Shown: positions 29,041-38,900 of the stretch, piece after piece | Layout of the letters: each line of letters starts with the position of its first letter | Numbering within the stretch: position 1 is the first letter of the stretch | From: Psychrobacter sp. NG254 | GTDB lineage: Bacteria; Pseudomonadota; Gammaproteobacteria; Pseudomonadales; Moraxellaceae | Length of the DNA: 64,000 nt | Assembly: GCF_015277735.1 (NCBI RefSeq) | Contig: NZ_JADHDA010000001.1 | Coordinates: forward strand, 1-64,000 | Direction of reading: 5' to 3' | Made by a program: the position numbers and the translations under genes | Notes under the pieces: generated by a model | What the model saw: the letters and a program-made list of their open reading frames with translations, nothing else | Told to the model about the DNA's origin: nothing | Database searches by the model: none

Positions 29041-29120
29041 TCATAGTTCGGTTATGATTAACATAGCTTAGTTATGGTTGACATAGTTCGGTTATGACTA
29101 ACATAGTTCAGTTATGATTA
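29041..29120. repeat. Four tandem 20-bp repeats between nuoB and nuoCD
   Basis: Four consecutive 20-base units share the consensus ACATAGTTCGGTTATGATTA (29041-29060, 29061-29080, 29081-29100, 29101-29120), each with one to five changes. Within each unit CATAG and TTATG can pair as small hairpin arms. The array ends about 5 bases before the nuoCD ribosome-binding region. Confidence 0.9.
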
Positions 29121-29139
29121 ATGAAGGAATACATCATTC

Positions 29140-30915
29140 ATGGTCACGGTAGTCGAAAACATAGATCCTAAGATTAAGCCTGTCCCAGCCGTTATCAAAG
29201 AGCTGGAGCAGAAGTATGCCGGTAAGTTCGTCGTGCAGCATACTGTTGATGAGATTCCAACAGTGTGGGTTGCGCGTGCGGATTTACTCGATGTTCTCTT
29301 ATTCCTGCGTAAATTGCCCCAGCCATACGTCATGCTATTTGACTTGTCAGCGATAGATGAGCGTTTGCGCCAGCATCGCGCAGGTTTGCCTGACAGTGAC
29401 TTTACGGTGTTTTATCACCTTATGTCTCTTGAGCGTAATAGTGACGTACGTATCAAGGTCGCGCTGAGCGAAGACGACGTCAATGTACCGAGCGCCACCA
29501 ATATTTGGCCAAATGCCAACTGGTATGAGCGTGAAGTATGGGACATGTTCGGTATTGTCTTTACGGGACATCCGCATTTGACCCGTATCCTATTACCAAA
29601 ATATTGGGAAGGTCATCCACTGCGTAAAGAATATCATGCGCGCGCGACGGAATTTACCCCGTATTTCTTGAACACCGCTAAGCAGCAGTACGAGCAGGAG
29701 AACCTGCGTTTTGTCCCAGAAGAATGGGGCATGAAGCGTTCAGGTCGTGATGAAGACTTTATGTTCTTGAACATCGGTCCCAACCATCCCTCTGCTCACG
29801 GTGCGTTCCGTTTAGTACTACAGCTTGATGGCGAAGAAGTCGTCGACTGTATCCCTGACATCGGCTATCACCATCGCGGTGCAGAAAAGATGGCTGAGCG
29901 TCAAACCTGGCACTCATTTATTCCTTATACCGACCGTATCGATTATCTCGGTGGTGTGATGAATGAGCTGCCGTACATCATGTCGGTCGAAAAGCTGGCT
30001 GGAATCACCATTCCACCACGCGCTGAGACCATCCGCGTGATGATGAGTGAGTTTTTCCGTATTACCAATAACTTGCTGTTCGTCGGTACGTTCATTCAGG
30101 ATGCGGGCGGTATGACCCCTGTATTCTATATGTTTACCGATCGCCAAAAAGCCTATGACGTCATCGAAGCCGTGACTGGCTATCGTATGCATCCCGCTTG
30201 GTTCCGTATCGGCGGTACGGCTGCTGACCTGCCACGTGGCTGGCAGCGTCTGGTGCGTGAGTTCCTAGATTGGATGCCAAAACGCTTGGACGAGTATGTC
30301 AAAGCGGCATTGCAAAACAGTGTGCTCAAAGGCCGTACTCAAGGTGTTGCTCAATATAATGCCAAGCAAGCATTGGCTTGGGGCGTCACTGGTGCAGGTC
30401 TGCGCGCGACAGGCGTTGACTTTGATCTGCGTAAAGCACGTCCATACATGGGCTATGAAAATTACGACTTTGAAGTGCCAGTCGGTTACAACGGTGATGC
30501 TTATGACCGTTGTATGGTAAAAGTCGAAGAGATGCGTCAGTCGTTACGTATTATTCGCCAGTGTATGGATAACATGCCACAAGGCCCTTATAAAGCAGAT
30601 CATCCACTAGCGGTACCACCGCCGAAAGACCGTACCCTGAACGATATTGAGACGTTGATTAATCACTTTATCTCAGTATCTTGGGGTCCTGTGATGCCAG
30701 CGGGTGAGTGTACGACGATTGTAGAAGCGACCAAAGGTTTGAACAGCTATTACATCACCTCAGATAAGGCGACGATGAGCTATCGTACCCGTATCCGTAC
30801 GCCGACATTTGCGCATTTGCAGCAGATGCCATCGGTGATTAATGGTTCGCTCGTCTCTGATGCCATTATGTATCTGGCATCGATTGATATTGTTATGGCC
30901 GATTGTGATCGCTAG
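29140..30915 (+). CDS. nuoC: NADH-quinone oxidoreductase subunit C/D (fused)
   Basis: A fused NuoCD protein of the complex I peripheral arm (591 aa). The NuoC (30-kDa-like) part covers about residues 1-185, with the signature [22 protein letters not shown] and [13 protein letters not shown]. After a short linker the NuoD (49-kDa-like) part begins near residue 205 with [20 protein letters not shown], where quinone binds. It continues with [18 protein letters not shown] and ends with the canonical [11 protein letters not shown]. The fusion is the arrangement known from E. coli and relatives. The ATG at 29140 follows ATGAAGGAAT. Confidence 0.96.
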   Translation: MVTVVENIDPKIKPVPAVIKELEQKYAGKFVVQHTVDEIPTVWVARADLLDVLLFLRKLPQPYVMLFDLSAIDERLRQHRAGLPDSDFTVFYHLMSLERNSDVRIKVALSEDDVNVPSATNIWPNANWYEREVWDMFGIVFTGHPHLTRILLPKYWEGHPLRKEYHARATEFTPYFLNTAKQQYEQENLRFVPEEWGMKRSGRDEDFMFLNIGPNHPSAHGAFRLVLQLDGEEVVDCIPDIGYHHRGAEKMAERQTWHSFIPYTDRIDYLGGVMNELPYIMSVEKLAGITIPPRAETIRVMMSEFFRITNNLLFVGTFIQDAGGMTPVFYMFTDRQKAYDVIEAVTGYRMHPAWFRIGGTAADLPRGWQRLVREFLDWMPKRLDEYVKAALQNSVLKGRTQGVAQYNAKQALAWGVTGAGLRATGVDFDLRKARPYMGYENYDFEVPVGYNGDAYDRCMVKVEEMRQSLRIIRQCMDNMPQGPYKADHPLAVPPPKDRTLNDIETLINHFISVSWGPVMPAGECTTIVEATKGLNSYYITSDKATMSYRTRIRTPTFAHLQQMPSVINGSLVSDAIMYLASIDIVMADCDR

Positions 30916-31020
30916 TACTTTAGTCTAATGCTTTGATCAGAAAATTATCGTTATTAAAGAAATACGTTTATCAATATATCATTGCCAAATGGCACACCAA
31001 AATGCTGATATCTTGCCATG

Positions 31021-31046
31021 TAGCGACACTCGTAAGACTGTCGCTA
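31021..31046 (+). other. Hairpin in the nuoCD-nuoE intergenic RNA
   Basis: The perfect 8-bp arms TAGCGACA and TGTCGCTA flank a 10-base loop, about 40 bases upstream of nuoE. No T-run follows, so it is not a terminator. It could mark mRNA processing or stability. Confidence 0.45.
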
Positions 31047-31087
31047 TTAGCTGATAAAGCGTGATGAGTGAGGACGGATAGAAAACT

Positions 31088-31597
31088 ATGAAAATTGTTT
31101 CCGACAAAATGCCAAAAGTAGATGTGGCAAGCATCCTCACTAGCGAGGAAATTGCGGCTATTCATGAGTTTATGCACCATTATCCACAGGCGCGTGCTGC
31201 CTCGTTAGATGCGCTAAAAATTGTGCAGAAACGCAACGGTTGGGTCGATGATGCACAAGTCAATGCTATTGCCAATATTCTAGACATTCCAATGTCAGAT
31301 ATGGACGGCGTTGCGACGTTCTTTAACCGTATTTATCGTCAGCCTGTTGGTCGCCACGTCATCCTTATTTGTGATTCAGTGGCTTGTTTCTTGACAGGTT
31401 ATGAGGCGTTATCGGCTGAAATTAGATCGCAGCTTGGTATTGAATATGGTCAGACGACGGCTGATGGTCGCTTTACGCTATTGCCAATTTGCTGCTTAGG
31501 TAACTGTGACAAGGGTCCTGCTGTGTTGATTGACGAAGACACGTATGGCCCTGTCCAACCCGAAGAAGTAACGCAATTATTGGAGCTATACGCATGA
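31088..31597 (+). CDS. nuoE: NADH-quinone oxidoreductase subunit E
   Basis: The 24-kDa-type subunit of the NADH dehydrogenase module, carrying a 2Fe-2S cluster (N1a). Ligands are visible as [14 protein letters not shown] and [15 protein letters not shown], and the preceding [18 protein letters not shown] is a conserved family stretch. The 169-residue length is normal. The stop overlaps the nuoF start by four bases (ATGA), which indicates translational coupling. Confidence 0.95.
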   Translation: MKIVSDKMPKVDVASILTSEEIAAIHEFMHHYPQARAASLDALKIVQKRNGWVDDAQVNAIANILDIPMSDMDGVATFFNRIYRQPVGRHVILICDSVACFLTGYEALSAEIRSQLGIEYGQTTADGRFTLLPICCLGNCDKGPAVLIDEDTYGPVQPEEVTQLLELYA

Positions 31598-33018
31598 GAC
31601 TAACGCTTTCAGAGCAGATTGCTCAACGTAGCCAAGGCAAAGCGCCAAGCCAGCTTAATGAGCAGCGCATTCCAATTTACGGTGATAAAGGCACAGCGAC
31701 TAGCGAAACCAAGCCGTTAACATGGCGTCTAGCACATCATGATGCGGTGCTTGATTTGGCCACCTACGAATCTTTGAAAGGTTTCACTGGTTTAAAGCAA
31801 GCTTTAAGTCAATCGCCTAAAGAAGTCGGGAATATGATCAAAGCTGCCAACGTCAGAGGTCGCGGCGGTGCAGGTTTTAATGCTGGTTTGAAGTGGACAT
31901 TTATGTCACCGCCAGATGGTTTGCCGCGTTATCTCATTTGTAATGCTGATGAGATGGAACCGGGTACCTTTAAAGATCGTCTATTGATGGAACGCCTACC
32001 GTTTCAGCTGATTGAAGGTATGTTGATTACCGCGCATGCGATTGGCGCAACTGACGGTTATATCTTTATCCGCGGTGAGTACATCTTGGCCGCTGAACGT
32101 TTGGTCGCTGCTATCGAAGAATGCTTGGCTAACAATCTAATGGGCAAGAATATTTTAGGCTCAGATTTTAGCTTTAATCTGCATGTGCATACTGGCGCTG
32201 GACGCTATATCTGCGGTGAAGAAACAGCGTTAATTAACTGCTTGGAAGGTCGCCGTGCTAACCCACGTACCAAACCGCCTTTCCCGCAAATTTCTGGTGC
32301 ATGGGGTCGTCCAACGGTTGTCAACAATGTTGAGACTTTATGCAATATGCCAGCCATCTTAAACCATGGCGTCGAATGGTATCAGTCGTTATCTACTATC
32401 AAAGGTAAGAGCCAGACACCAGGTACGAAATTGTTTGGTTGTTCAGGCTTGGTCAATGACCCAGGTCTGTGGGAGTTACCATTTGGTTATACGGCACGCG
32501 AAATCATTGAAGATTTAGCGGGTGGTATGCAAGCAGGCAAAACCCTCAAAGCTTGGCTACCAGGTGGTGCTTCTACTGACTTTTTAACCACTGAGCATTT
32601 AGATGTGGTGGTGGATTTTGACACCATTCAAAAAGCAGGTAGCCGTATGGGTACTGGGCTAATTATGGTGGTGGATGAAGCACAAGATATGGTGCCACTC
32701 GTTCGTAATCTCGAAATTTTCTTCCAGCGTGAGTCATGCGGTTGGTGTACACCATGCCGTGATGGTCTACCTTGGGGCGTCAAACTGCTTACTGCTATCA
32801 ATGATGGCGAAGGGCAAGTGGGCGATGTAGAAAAACTAGAGGGCCTCACGCGTGACTTATGGATTGGTAAAACATTCTGTGCGCATGCCCCAGGTGCGAT
32901 GGAGCCACTAATGAGTGCGATTAAATATTTCCGTCCAGAGTTTGATCAAAAAATCACTCAGGCGGTTGGTGTAGATATCATTGATGCTGCAGCCAATCAA
33001 CAGCCAGTAGTGAAATAA
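31594..33018 (+). CDS. nuoF: NADH-quinone oxidoreductase subunit F
   Basis: The NADH- and FMN-binding subunit of complex I, also holding 4Fe-4S cluster N3. The NADH/FMN glycine-rich loop is seen as [15 protein letters not shown], followed by [35 protein letters not shown] and [20 protein letters not shown]. The cluster ligands are in [12 protein letters not shown] plus a downstream Cys in [12 protein letters not shown]. The 474-residue protein is slightly longer than E. coli NuoF (445). It overlaps nuoE by four bases. Confidence 0.96.
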   Translation: MRLTLSEQIAQRSQGKAPSQLNEQRIPIYGDKGTATSETKPLTWRLAHHDAVLDLATYESLKGFTGLKQALSQSPKEVGNMIKAANVRGRGGAGFNAGLKWTFMSPPDGLPRYLICNADEMEPGTFKDRLLMERLPFQLIEGMLITAHAIGATDGYIFIRGEYILAAERLVAAIEECLANNLMGKNILGSDFSFNLHVHTGAGRYICGEETALINCLEGRRANPRTKPPFPQISGAWGRPTVVNNVETLCNMPAILNHGVEWYQSLSTIKGKSQTPGTKLFGCSGLVNDPGLWELPFGYTAREIIEDLAGGMQAGKTLKAWLPGGASTDFLTTEHLDVVVDFDTIQKAGSRMGTGLIMVVDEAQDMVPLVRNLEIFFQRESCGWCTPCRDGLPWGVKLLTAINDGEGQVGDVEKLEGLTRDLWIGKTFCAHAPGAMEPLMSAIKYFRPEFDQKITQAVGVDIIDAAANQQPVVK

Positions 33019-33028
33019 GGAGAGCGGC

Positions 33029-36000
33029 ATGGCAGTCATACATATTGATGGAACCACTGTCGAAGTAGATAGCGCGGATAACTTGCTACAAGCTTGTCTA
33101 TCCCTCGGCATTGATGTGCCGTATTTTTGTTATCATCCAGCCCTTGGCTCAGTAGGCTCGTGCCGTCAGTGCGCGGTCAAGCAATTTCAAAACAAAGAAG
33201 ATATGGAAGCAGGTCGCGGTCGTCTCGTGATGTCATGTATGGTCGCCCCTGGCGATGACATGTACATCTCGGTCACTGATGATGAAGCCAAAGCATTTCG
33301 CAAGTCGATGGTTGAGTTACTCATGACCAACCATCCGCATGATTGTCCAACCTGTGAAGAGGGTGGACATTGCCATCTGCAAGACATGACCTATATGTCA
33401 GGTCATAGCCGTCGTCGCTATCGCTTCACCAAACGCACGCATCACAACCAAGAGCTTGGTCCATTCATCGCGCATGAGATGAACCGCTGTATCGCTTGCT
33501 ATCGCTGTGTACGTTTTTATAAAGACTACGCAGGCGGCGAAGATTTGGGCGTTTATGGCTCAAACAACCGCGTTTACTTTGGTCGTGATAAAGATGGTCA
33601 GTTTGAAAGCGAATTCTCAGGCAACTTAACGGAAGTATGCCCAACCGGTGTCTTTACCGATAAAACGCATTCTGAGCGTTATAACCGTAAATGGGACATG
33701 CAGTATGCACCAAGCATCTGTCATGGCTGTTCGGCTGGCTGTAATATCTCACCAGGTGAGCGTTATGGTGAATTGCGCCGTATCGAAAACCGCTATAACG
33801 GTGAAGTAAACCGCTATTTCTTATGTGACCGTGGTCGCTTTGGTTACGGCTATGTCAATCGTGAAGATCGTCCAACGCAAGCGCTTGAACGTATCAATGA
33901 TAAGCATGTCAAAATCAATATTGACTACGCACTTGATGAAACCATCAAACGTATCAAAGATAAAAAAGTCATCGGTATTGGCTCACCGCGCGCCAGTCTA
34001 GAGACCAATTTTGCGCTAAAAAACCTCGTTGGCTTTGATAGCTTCTCAACAGGTTTGAACCATCAGCAGCAAGCACTGGTCAATAAATGCATCGAAGTAT
34101 TAAGTACTGATGGCATTTATAACCCTAGCATGACCGATATCGAAAGCTATGATGCAGTATTGGTGTTGGGTGAAGACATCACACAGACCTCATCACGTGT
34201 TGCGCTGTCAGTACGTCAAGCCGCAAAAAACGAAGGCCTGAAAATGGCAGCGGCATTGCAAACGCAGCCGTGGCTTGCAGAACCAGTTAAACGTATTGCT
34301 CAAGATGCGCTAAGCCCAGTCTATGTCATTGATGTAACGCAAACTAAGTTAGAAGACATCAGTAAAGTGAGTGTGGTGGCGACACCTGAAGACATCACTA
34401 AACTTGGTTTCAAAGTCGCTGACGAGATTGCTAACTTCGCTAATGATTTAGCAGAAATAGCAGATCCACAAGCGGCTGAACAAAATGTTGACGCTGATGC
34501 TAATACTGACGGTATGCAAGCATTAGCGAAGCAAATCGCTTATGACTTGATTCAAGCAGACAAGCCACTGGTTATCTCGGGTAGCAGCTTATCGTCTACC
34601 GCATTGATAGAAGCAGCAGCGCAGATTACGCAAGCATTGACGCAAAAACGCTCGGCTATCAAAGCGACTGAACAGCAGCAAGTTGAAACGCATAACGCCA
34701 AAGTAGAAGCTCAAGCGCAGTCTGCTAATGATCAGCCTGAAGAAGATCAAGACTTATCTGCTAAGCCAAACAAACCTGAAACGGGCGTGAATACAGAAGC
34801 GCAAGATGATGTAGAACGCGCCCCTGCCGAACCGCTCGAATTAAAAGAAGTAAACAACCGTTATCATGCACAAGCAGGTATCTACTTAACGGTTACCGAT
34901 GCTAATAGCATGGGTGTTTGCATGCTTGGCGGTCAGTCAGTTGAAGAGTTATTAGCAACTGATTTCGATGTGGTTATCGTCGCTGAAAATCAGCTGACTG
35001 ATGCCATTGATGCCAATAAATTGACGCAGCTATTATCTGATAAAACGGTCATTGCACTGGATCATCAGCTACTTGATTGGCATAAAGATGTCGATATTGT
35101 ATTGCCAGCGGCTAGTTTTGCAGAAGCAGACGGCACGTTGATATCGGCTGAAGGCCGTGCGCAGCGCTTCTTCCAAGTCTATGACAACGAATACTACCAT
35201 CCGATGAGTAGTATTAAAGAAGGCTGGCGCTGGTTACATGCAGTGCATAGCAGCATCGAGGGTCGTGATGTCGATTGGACGCAGCTAGATGATGTCATCA
35301 ATGCATTGATCGCAACCCATCCTAAGCTTGCTGGGATTAAAGGCGCTGCACCTGATGCTGCTTACCGTATGACTGGTCTTAAAATTGCTCGTCAGCCGCG
35401 TCGTTATTCAGGTCGTACCGCTATGCGTGCCCCGATATCCGTCCATGAGCCGATGCAACCAAAAGATTTAGACACCGGTTTAACTTTCTCAATGGAAGGT
35501 TATAGCGGTAAAGAAACGCCAAGCTCGATGATTCCTTTTGCCAATGCGGCAGGTTGGAACTCACCGCAAGCGTGGAACAAATACCAAGACAAAGTTGGTG
35601 GCCATCTGAAAAATGGCGATCCAGGTGTACGTTTGTTCGATCAGCTAGCACGTTTGGAAACACGTCAATATGTGGCGCCAGAAGCGATGTCTGCGACGAC
35701 GACTGATATGGAGCAAGGCCAAGCGAAGCTAGTGCCTATCTATAACATCTACGCCAGTTCAATGATGGCATCACGTAGTCCAATCGTCGCTGAGCAACTA
35801 CCTGTTGCCGCATGGCGTATCGGTATGGATGATGCCAAAGACTGGAATATCGCTGCTGGTGATTACTTGGCGATTGAGATTGATAAGCAACAAATCACCT
35901 TGCCAGTACAGATTGTTGGTTACTTAGCGGAAGGTTGTATCGGTTACCCAGTTGGGCAGGTGAGTATCATTCACCCATCAATGCCAGCGTCGGTACGTAA

Positions 36001-36124
36001 AGTCGATGCACCAGTGACGATGATGGGCAGCATGGCCAACGATATGATGAACAATAATGACATGATTAACGATAACGATACTGCGCAAATGAACACAGCG
36101 CCGATCACCACACAGGAGGTGTAA
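33029..36124 (+). CDS. nuoG: NADH-quinone oxidoreductase subunit G, with internal low-complexity insert
   Basis: The large iron-sulfur subunit of complex I. The N-terminal 2Fe-2S ligands are in [20 protein letters not shown]. The His/Cys-ligated cluster is in [14 protein letters not shown], a 4Fe-4S cluster in [12 protein letters not shown] and [11 protein letters not shown], and an N7-type cluster in [16 protein letters not shown] plus FLCDRGR. A molybdopterin-oxidoreductase-like fold follows. At 1031 residues it exceeds E. coli NuoG (about 908), mainly through a Gln/Ala/Glu-rich insert at about residues 537-605. Its last codons carry the AGGAGGTG site used by nuoH. Confidence 0.96.
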   Translation: MAVIHIDGTTVEVDSADNLLQACLSLGIDVPYFCYHPALGSVGSCRQCAVKQFQNKEDMEAGRGRLVMSCMVAPGDDMYISVTDDEAKAFRKSMVELLMTNHPHDCPTCEEGGHCHLQDMTYMSGHSRRRYRFTKRTHHNQELGPFIAHEMNRCIACYRCVRFYKDYAGGEDLGVYGSNNRVYFGRDKDGQFESEFSGNLTEVCPTGVFTDKTHSERYNRKWDMQYAPSICHGCSAGCNISPGERYGELRRIENRYNGEVNRYFLCDRGRFGYGYVNREDRPTQALERINDKHVKINIDYALDETIKRIKDKKVIGIGSPRASLETNFALKNLVGFDSFSTGLNHQQQALVNKCIEVLSTDGIYNPSMTDIESYDAVLVLGEDITQTSSRVALSVRQAAKNEGLKMAAALQTQPWLAEPVKRIAQDALSPVYVIDVTQTKLEDISKVSVVATPEDITKLGFKVADEIANFANDLAEIADPQAAEQNVDADANTDGMQALAKQIAYDLIQADKPLVISGSSLSSTALIEAAAQITQALTQKRSAIKATEQQQVETHNAKVEAQAQSANDQPEEDQDLSAKPNKPETGVNTEAQDDVERAPAEPLELKEVNNRYHAQAGIYLTVTDANSMGVCMLGGQSVEELLATDFDVVIVAENQLTDAIDANKLTQLLSDKTVIALDHQLLDWHKDVDIVLPAASFAEADGTLISAEGRAQRFFQVYDNEYYHPMSSIKEGWRWLHAVHSSIEGRDVDWTQLDDVINALIATHPKLAGIKGAAPDAAYRMTGLKIARQPRRYSGRTAMRAPISVHEPMQPKDLDTGLTFSMEGYSGKETPSSMIPFANAAGWNSPQAWNKYQDKVGGHLKNGDPGVRLFDQLARLETRQYVAPEAMSATTTDMEQGQAKLVPIYNIYASSMMASRSPIVAEQLPVAAWRIGMDDAKDWNIAAGDYLAIEIDKQQITLPVQIVGYLAEGCIGYPVGQVSIIHPSMPASVRKVDAPVTMMGSMANDMMNNNDMINDNDTAQMNTAPITTQEV

Positions 36125-36125
36125 T

Positions 36126-37169
36126 ATGCAAGTTACCCGTATTATCCCTGATGTGCCAAGCTTTTTGACTGGTAGCCTGAGCTTTGATGCGTGGTCTATC
36201 TTATTTCTGGTTGGGCAATCACTGGTTATCTTCTTAGTCGTGGTATTGGTTGCGGCGATGATGATTATCTATGAGCGCCGTATGTTGGCCTTATGGCAAG
36301 ATCGTTATGGTCCAAACCGTGTGGGTCCATTTGGCTCACTGCAGCTGGTCGCTGATATGCTCAAAATCTTCTTTAAAGAAGATTGGACACCAAACTTTAC
36401 CGATAAGTTTATGTTTACGTTGGCACCTGCGGTCGCGATGTTTACTGCATTGGCTTCATTTGCCATCATTCCTATCTCGCCAACGCTTGGCGTGGCTGAC
36501 TGGGATATCGGTATTCTGTTCTTCTTTGCTATGGCAGGTATTGCTGTCTATGCAGTGATGTTCGGTGGTTGGGCGTCTGCCAACAAGTTCTCGTTATTGG
36601 GCGGCCTACGTTCAGCGGCACAAACCATCAGTTATGAAGTGTTTTTGGGCTTATCTTTGATGGGTGTGGTCGCACTGACAGGCTCATTTAACTTACGTGC
36701 CATTGTTGAATCGCAAGTTGACGGCTGGTATATCATCCCGCAGTTTTTTGGCTTTTTGACTTTTGTGGTTGCCGGTGTTGCTGTTACGCACAGACATCCA
36801 TTTGATCAACCAGAAGCAGAGCAAGAGCTGGCCGAAGGGTATCATGTCGAATATTCTGGCATGAAGTTTGGTATGTTCTTTATCGGAGAATATGTCAACG
36901 TTGTCTTGATTTCTGCATTGATGACTTGCTTGTTTTTTGGCGGTTGGCTGGCACCTTTTAATTTAGATATTCCATTTATTCCACCAGCTTTTTGGTTCAT
37001 GATTAAAACGCTGTTCTTTATGACCATGTTTGTTTTGGCTCGAGGCTCACTCATGCGTCCGCGTTATGATCAGGTGATGAATTTTGGCTGGAAAGTATGT
37101 CTGCCCGTAACCTTGATTAACCTGTTGATTACTGCTGCGGTCATTTTGATATTTTCCCCAACGTTATAG
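36126..37169 (+). CDS. nuoH: NADH-quinone oxidoreductase subunit H
   Basis: The membrane subunit linking the quinone cavity to the proton-pumping arm. Eight hydrophobic helices are expected. The conserved signatures [29 protein letters not shown] and [20 protein letters not shown] are present, the last containing the acidic residues of the E-channel. The C-terminal [19 protein letters not shown] is also typical. The ATG is one base after the nuoG stop, with AGGAGGTG overlapping the end of nuoG. Length 347 residues. Confidence 0.96.
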   Translation: MQVTRIIPDVPSFLTGSLSFDAWSILFLVGQSLVIFLVVVLVAAMMIIYERRMLALWQDRYGPNRVGPFGSLQLVADMLKIFFKEDWTPNFTDKFMFTLAPAVAMFTALASFAIIPISPTLGVADWDIGILFFFAMAGIAVYAVMFGGWASANKFSLLGGLRSAAQTISYEVFLGLSLMGVVALTGSFNLRAIVESQVDGWYIIPQFFGFLTFVVAGVAVTHRHPFDQPEAEQELAEGYHVEYSGMKFGMFFIGEYVNVVLISALMTCLFFGGWLAPFNLDIPFIPPAFWFMIKTLFFMTMFVLARGSLMRPRYDQVMNFGWKVCLPVTLINLLITAAVILIFSPTL

Positions 37170-37224
37170 TCATCACTAGCCATCACTGATGAACTAGGGT
37201 AAAGCTGATAAGGATAATAATCCC

Positions 37225-37773
37225 ATGTTTACTACCATAAAAAAGACCGTCATTGGTATATTTACCATTGTTCGCAGCATGTGGATGGTCAATAGTCATG
37301 CGCTTAGACCGCGTGATACCATCCTTTATCCTGAAGAGCCGGTACCTGTACCGCCGCGTTTTCGTGGACGTATTGTCCTAACGCGTGACCCTGATGGAGA
37401 CGAGCGCTGTGTTGCCTGTAACTTGTGTGCGGTGGCCTGTCCGGTAGGGTGTATCTCACTACAAAAAGCTGAGCGTGAAGACGGTCGCTGGTATCCAGAG
37501 TTTTTTAGAATTAACTTTTCGCGCTGTATTTTTTGCGGATTGTGTGAAGAGGCGTGTCCAACGACAGCCATTCAAATGACACCTGACTTTGAGCTGGGTG
37601 AATATAAGCGCCAAGATTTGGTTTATGAAAAAGAGCATTTGCTTATTTCAGGACCAGGTAAATATCCTGATTATAACTATTATCGTGTGACAGGTATGGC
37701 GGTAGCGGACAAACCAAAAGGCGCAGCACAAAATGAGTCTGCACCGATTGATCTAAGGAGCTTGCTACCATGA
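37225..37773 (+). CDS. nuoI: NADH-quinone oxidoreductase subunit I
   Basis: An 8Fe ferredoxin-type subunit bridging the NADH module to NuoB. Two 4Fe-4S motifs are clear: [19 protein letters not shown] and [19 protein letters not shown]. The preceding [14 protein letters not shown] stretch and the Tyr-rich C-terminal region ([10 protein letters not shown]) match the family. At 182 residues it has normal length. Its stop overlaps the nuoJ start by four bases. Confidence 0.96.
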   Translation: MFTTIKKTVIGIFTIVRSMWMVNSHALRPRDTILYPEEPVPVPPRFRGRIVLTRDPDGDERCVACNLCAVACPVGCISLQKAEREDGRWYPEFFRINFSRCIFCGLCEEACPTTAIQMTPDFELGEYKRQDLVYEKEHLLISGPGKYPDYNYYRVTGMAVADKPKGAAQNESAPIDLRSLLP

Positions 37774-38489
37774 TGAATATTTTGAACCATCCTGAACTGG
37801 CTGGGTTTTATTCGCTCGCAGCAGTGGCAGTATTTGCCAGTCTGCGCGTGGTGACTCAGGCCAATCCGGTACATGCTATTTTATCGATGATTGTGTCATT
37901 ACTAGCAATCGCTGGCATATTCTTTGTGCTTGGTGCGCCATTTGCTGGTGCGCTAGAAATCGTTGTTTACGCGGGCGCCATTATGGTGCTATTTGTCTTC
38001 GTTATTATGATGCTGAATTTGGGCATGAGTAATGATGAGCGCGAAGAGCGCTGGCTCGATGCGGGCACTTGGGCGATTCCAGCAGGGTTGACGATTATCA
38101 TTGCCGTTGTGCTATACGCGATGATTGGTCTCAATCATGATGAAGCGGTAATGATTGGTGGTACGGCGATATCTGCCAAAACAGTCGGTACGGTGTTGTT
38201 TACTAAATATGTCATGCTGATAGAAGTGGCGGCATTATTATTACTAGCGGCTCTAGTCGCTGCTTATCATCTGGGCAAAGAGTCTATAGATGATGAAGTT
38301 GAGACTCATGCCAGTCAAGCATTTAAACCAAGTGTGGGTAGTGTTAAACAGCATGAAAATAATGGCACTCATACACAGCATGATGCCGTAGAAATGGCTC
38401 AGCCTTACGAGTATAAAGATGTTGACCCGCTTGATTATGTCAGTATGAATATCGGTGCGAACAAAGTCACGCGCAAGGAGTCAGACTAA
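37770..38489 (+). CDS. nuoJ: NADH-quinone oxidoreductase subunit J, with long C-terminal tail
   Basis: A membrane subunit of complex I with five helices. The conserved [21 protein letters not shown] pattern is present as [16 protein letters not shown]. The membrane part ends near residue 170 ([15 protein letters not shown]). About 70 hydrophilic residues follow, beyond the usual length of about 165-185. Two adjacent ATG codons (37770 and 37773) could start translation. The first overlaps nuoI and the 3' end overlaps nuoK by one base (TAATG). Confidence 0.94.
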   Translation: MMNILNHPELAGFYSLAAVAVFASLRVVTQANPVHAILSMIVSLLAIAGIFFVLGAPFAGALEIVVYAGAIMVLFVFVIMMLNLGMSNDEREERWLDAGTWAIPAGLTIIIAVVLYAMIGLNHDEAVMIGGTAISAKTVGTVLFTKYVMLIEVAALLLLAALVAAYHLGKESIDDEVETHASQAFKPSVGSVKQHENNGTHTQHDAVEMAQPYEYKDVDPLDYVSMNIGANKVTRKESD

Positions 38490-38896
38490 TGGTACTAGCA
38501 GCAAGCGTGGCACAAGACGTGTCAAACGTGCCGTTTGCCCACGAGGTAGCAGGCTTAATGCAGCCCGCTGTCGGTGCGCAGAATGTACTGGGTATGATAC
38601 CCATGAGCCACGGACTGATTTTGGCAGGTATTTTATTTGCTATCGGACTGTGCGGCGTCATGGTACGTCGTAACTTCCTATTTATGCTAATGAGCCTTGA
38701 GATCATGATGAACGCGGCAGCACTAGCATTTGTGGTGGCAGGTAGTCGCTGGGTCGATCCAGATGGACAGATTATGTTTATCTTTATTTTGACGTTAGCA
38801 GCAGCAGAGGCCGCCATTGGTTTGGCAATATTATTGCGGTTTTATCATCAGCGTGGGCATCTAGATGTCGATAGCGCCAATGAGATGAAAGGATGA
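38489..38896 (+). CDS. nuoK: NADH-quinone oxidoreductase subunit K, N-terminally extended
   Basis: The MrpC-like proton-channel subunit of complex I. The core [18 protein letters not shown] begins at residue 36. It continues with [20 protein letters not shown] (the buried Glu lies in LEIM) and [17 protein letters not shown], giving three helices. Most NuoK proteins start at the MIP residues, about 100 aa. Here the ATG at 38489 has AAGGAG upstream and a one-base overlap with nuoJ, while the internal ATG at 38594 has little ribosome-binding support. The extra 35 residues are therefore probably translated. Confidence 0.93.
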   Translation: MVLAASVAQDVSNVPFAHEVAGLMQPAVGAQNVLGMIPMSHGLILAGILFAIGLCGVMVRRNFLFMLMSLEIMMNAAALAFVVAGSRWVDPDGQIMFIFILTLAAAEAAIGLAILLRFYHQRGHLDVDSANEMKG

Positions 38897-38900
38897 TGTC

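Noticed and set aside
29041..29120. The 20-bp repeat array as a CRISPR
   Set aside because: The units are directly adjacent with no spacers and no cas genes are present.
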